Assembly (NCBI RefSeq): GCF_963259705.1
Contig: NC_081841.1
Span: 120,041,033 to 120,105,032, forward strand
Length of the DNA stretch: 64,000 nucleotides
Direction of reading: 5' to 3'
DNA from: Myotis daubentonii
Taxonomy: Eukaryota > Chordata > Mammalia > Chiroptera > Vespertilionidae
The position numbers and the translations under genes are program-made. How positions within the stretch are numbered: the first letter of the stretch is position 1; the number at the start of each line of letters is the position of its first letter. This document shows positions 62,024-64,000 of this stretch, in pieces. The notes beneath the pieces were generated by a model. It worked only from the letters and a program-made list of their open reading frames with translations. It made no database searches and had not been told where the DNA came from.

Positions 62024-64000
62024 CAGTGATGGCGAACCTTTTGAGCTCAGTGTGTCAAAATTTTGAAAAACCCTAACTTAACTCTGGTGCTGTGTCACAT
62101 ATAGAAATATTCATTTTTTTTTGATATTTGCAACCATAGTAAAAAAGATTTATATTTTTGATATTTATTTTATATATTTAAATGCCATTTAACAAAGAAA
62201 AACCAACCAAAAATATGTATAAAATGAACAAAAACAGAAAAAAAATGTACATTTAGGGGAAAAAAAATAATAAAAATAATGATAATTAAATGATACGAAA
62301 ACTAGAAATTAGTGACTTTTTTGGTGCAGAAGTTTGTCTGCTAATTCTTTGATTACAGGTTCATACTTGGTGCACTTCAAGGCCAAGCAAGTGCCATAAC
62401 TTCCTCTGTTAGCCAGTTTCTTTTGTTCGATTTAATATTATTTAATGTTGAGAACAAAGTCTCACAAAAATATGTTGATGAAAAAATTGTTAGCAAAGCC
62501 ATCGCTAGATTTTTTTATGTCGCTAAAAGTGTCAGGTACTCTGTTCCAAGCACTCAAAATTTCTTGTTCGTAGTTGCACTCTTCTTCATTATTCAAACGA
62601 TTTCGTTCCAGATTTCAAGTTTTGACCTTAAGTTGACAAACACATGAGTCCAAATGCTACCTTGAAAATCTGCAAGTTGTATCTCTAAGTCATCAATTTG
62701 CATCCATTGGAAATCCTTTAATTCCAAAGTACTGTAAACAACTACATCTGGATACTTAATTATTTTAATGGTCTGTTCTAGGCTTCTAAATTGGTCGAAT
62801 CTTTCGCTGAACTGTTCAAATAACGAGTTTACTATATTCTGGTACATAAGTATGGACTCCATTACATTCATTGTAGTGGCCTTCTCAAAATACTTTTTTA
62901 ATCCAAGGAAAATACTTATAAGTTTTAGTTTCAATATCTCACTTGAAAATTTTAAGTTTACTTTCAAAAGATTTGATGTATCCAAACATAACATCAATAC
63001 TTTTGCCAAAATCTTGTAATTTTAAGTTCAGTTCATTCATATGAACAGAGAGATCTGTAAAAAACATCAACTTGCTGACCCACTTATGATCATTGATCTG
63101 AGGAAAGTTTGCCAGATCCTTATTCTCAATAAATACTGTAATTTCTTCAAAGCACTCCACAAATCGCTCAAGTACTTTACCTCGACTCAGCCATCTCACA
63201 TTATTGAACATCAGTAGTCCACTGTAGGTTGAATCAACTTCCTGTAAAAGTGCAGAAAATTCTCTCTTGTGAAGGGATTGAGAAGCTATAAAATTCACAA
63301 TTTTTGTTACAACTGACATTAAATTATTCAATTCTGAGAATCCCGATTTGGCACACAACACCTCCTGGTGGATAATGCAATGAAAAGGTACAAGTGGATG
63401 TCTAATAGCTTCCATAAACAATTTCAGGAATCCCACATTTTTTCCCACCATATTTGGTGCCCCATCTGTTGTGATTGACACAACTTTAGAGATATCAATG
63501 TTTAGGCCACTGAATGTTTTTATAACAACCTTATATATTTTGTTTCCTGATGTACTTATTGGCACTGATTCTAACTTTATCAACTCTTCTTTCATTGTGA
63601 GACCATCAGAATATCTAGCAATAATGGCCAACCGAGCATTTGATGTGACATCAGTAGTTTCATCAAGAGAAATCGAAAAATATTTACAACTATTTAAGTC
63701 TTTTTTTAATTGATGTTGTACTTTTTTGTTAAAATCTATTATTCTGTCTTTGATAGTATTTCTACTGAGTGGTAACTCAGAAATTCTTTTAATAATATCA
63801 TCTTTATTTTTCATATCATGAAATAGAGCTGGTGCATATCTTAGAAATGTTTCCTTAATAAATTCTCCATCACTGAGGGCTTTTCCATGCTGAGCTATGG
63901 AGTGAGCAATACAGTAACTTGCTGATGTTAAATTTGTAGAGCATCTTACAAATTTAATGATGGAATTTGATTGACTTTTATAGAGGTGTAGCTGCCTAGA
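62024..64000 (-). mobile_element. hAT DNA transposon, one terminus and transposase; runs off window
   Basis: Terminal sequence CAGTGATGGCGAACCTTTTGA at 62024 begins the element with the CAGNG style of hAT/Charlie TIRs. The transposase lies on the minus strand, so this is the 3' end. The likely 8-bp target sequence is CCCTAACC (62016-62023); the matching copy is outside. At least 1.98 kb is present, so this is an autonomous-type copy, not a MITE. Confidence 0.88.
62380..64000 (-). pseudogene. hAT-family transposase, 5' end outside window, frameshifted
   Basis: From 64000 the frame is open for 353 codons to 62939. It has the RNase H-like fold blocks: FSISLDETTD (first Asp, residue 51 from the Met at 63814), SITTDGAPNMVG (second Asp, 117), FHCIIHQEVLCAK (CxxH, 146-149) and LLMFNNVRWLSRGKVLERF (W208). 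The sequence then shifts frame near 62939-63009 and continues to 62593, where a stop ends LRSKLEIWNEIV. After further slips, LAMALLTIFSSTYFCETLFS followed by TLNNIKSNKRNWLTEE (62507-62399) is the C-terminal hAT dimerisation region. The closest style is the Charlie-like group that includes domesticated ZBED5/FAM200/EPM2AIP1 relatives. Broken at two or more places, so inactive here. Confidence 0.9.

Noticed and set aside
62768..63713. Plus-strand frames of about 80 codons
   Set aside because: Shadows of the minus-strand hAT transposase.

Overview
This window looks like nuclear DNA from a vespertilionid bat (Myotis/Eptesicus/Pipistrellus-like). The evidence is the combination of repeats, not any single gene. 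There are seven tRNA-derived Ves-type SINEs with visible target-site duplications (TSDs), about fifteen HeliBat-type Helitrons (5' TC..., 3' CTAG preceded by a short hairpin, inserted between A and T), hAT DNA transposons including a large transposase remnant, and L1, L2, MIR and MaLR sequence shared by placental mammals. I found no intact cellular gene. Nearly all open frames in the window are chance frames in repeats. The recognisable coding remains are L1 ORF1/ORF2, betaretrovirus-like gag/pol fragments, a hAT transposase, an RPSA (laminin receptor/40S SA) retropseudogene and a short ABCB11-like fragment.

Layout. 1-5.7 kb: mostly unique AT-rich DNA with a small Helitron beside a (TA)n tract. 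5.7-6.5 kb: a ~210-bp tandem repeat. 8.0-10.4 kb: two abutting Helitrons; the first carries a solo class II LTR (TSD GTTAAC) and an ~80-bp minisatellite. 11-19 kb: SINEs, two abutting reverse-orientation Helitrons at 12.96-14.1 kb, and a palindromic hAT MITE at 19.14 kb. 19.6-21.5 kb: two Helitrons in and beside an old L1. 23.4-28.6 kb: a 5.2-kb L1 with a 17-bp TSD. 31.85-33.76 kb: three Helitrons head to tail, the middle one filled with 14 copies of a ~47-bp repeat. 34.4-35.2 kb: a second solo LTR of the 8.1-kb family. 35.4-40.97 kb: MaLR LTRs, MER1, MIRs and three Helitrons. 41.1-48.2 kb: an antisense L1 split by a 6.46-kb provirus (two LTRs, Lys-type primer site, pol remnants, polypurine tract). 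That provirus contains a 534-bp retroposed insert and an ABCB11-like C-terminal fragment. 50.4-50.8 kb: a class I solo LTR inside a MIR. 55.95-58.13 kb: a composite Helitron with an exon-like stretch. 58.1-59.2 kb: antisense L1. 60.3 kb to the end: RPSA retropseudogene, then an L1 interrupted by a Helitron, itself interrupted by a hAT element that runs off the window.

The window is best read as a stack of nested insertions in an intron or intergenic region. Helitrons, hAT elements and Ves SINEs are the younger layers; MIR, L2, MER1, MaLR and old L1 form the base. The points most worth following are the host-derived fragment in the provirus, the CTCF-like motifs carried by Helitrons, the exon-like stretch in the 56-kb Helitron, and the long open hAT transposase frame at the right edge. 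Boundaries given with TSDs are exact; other repeat boundaries are read by eye and may be off by tens of bases.
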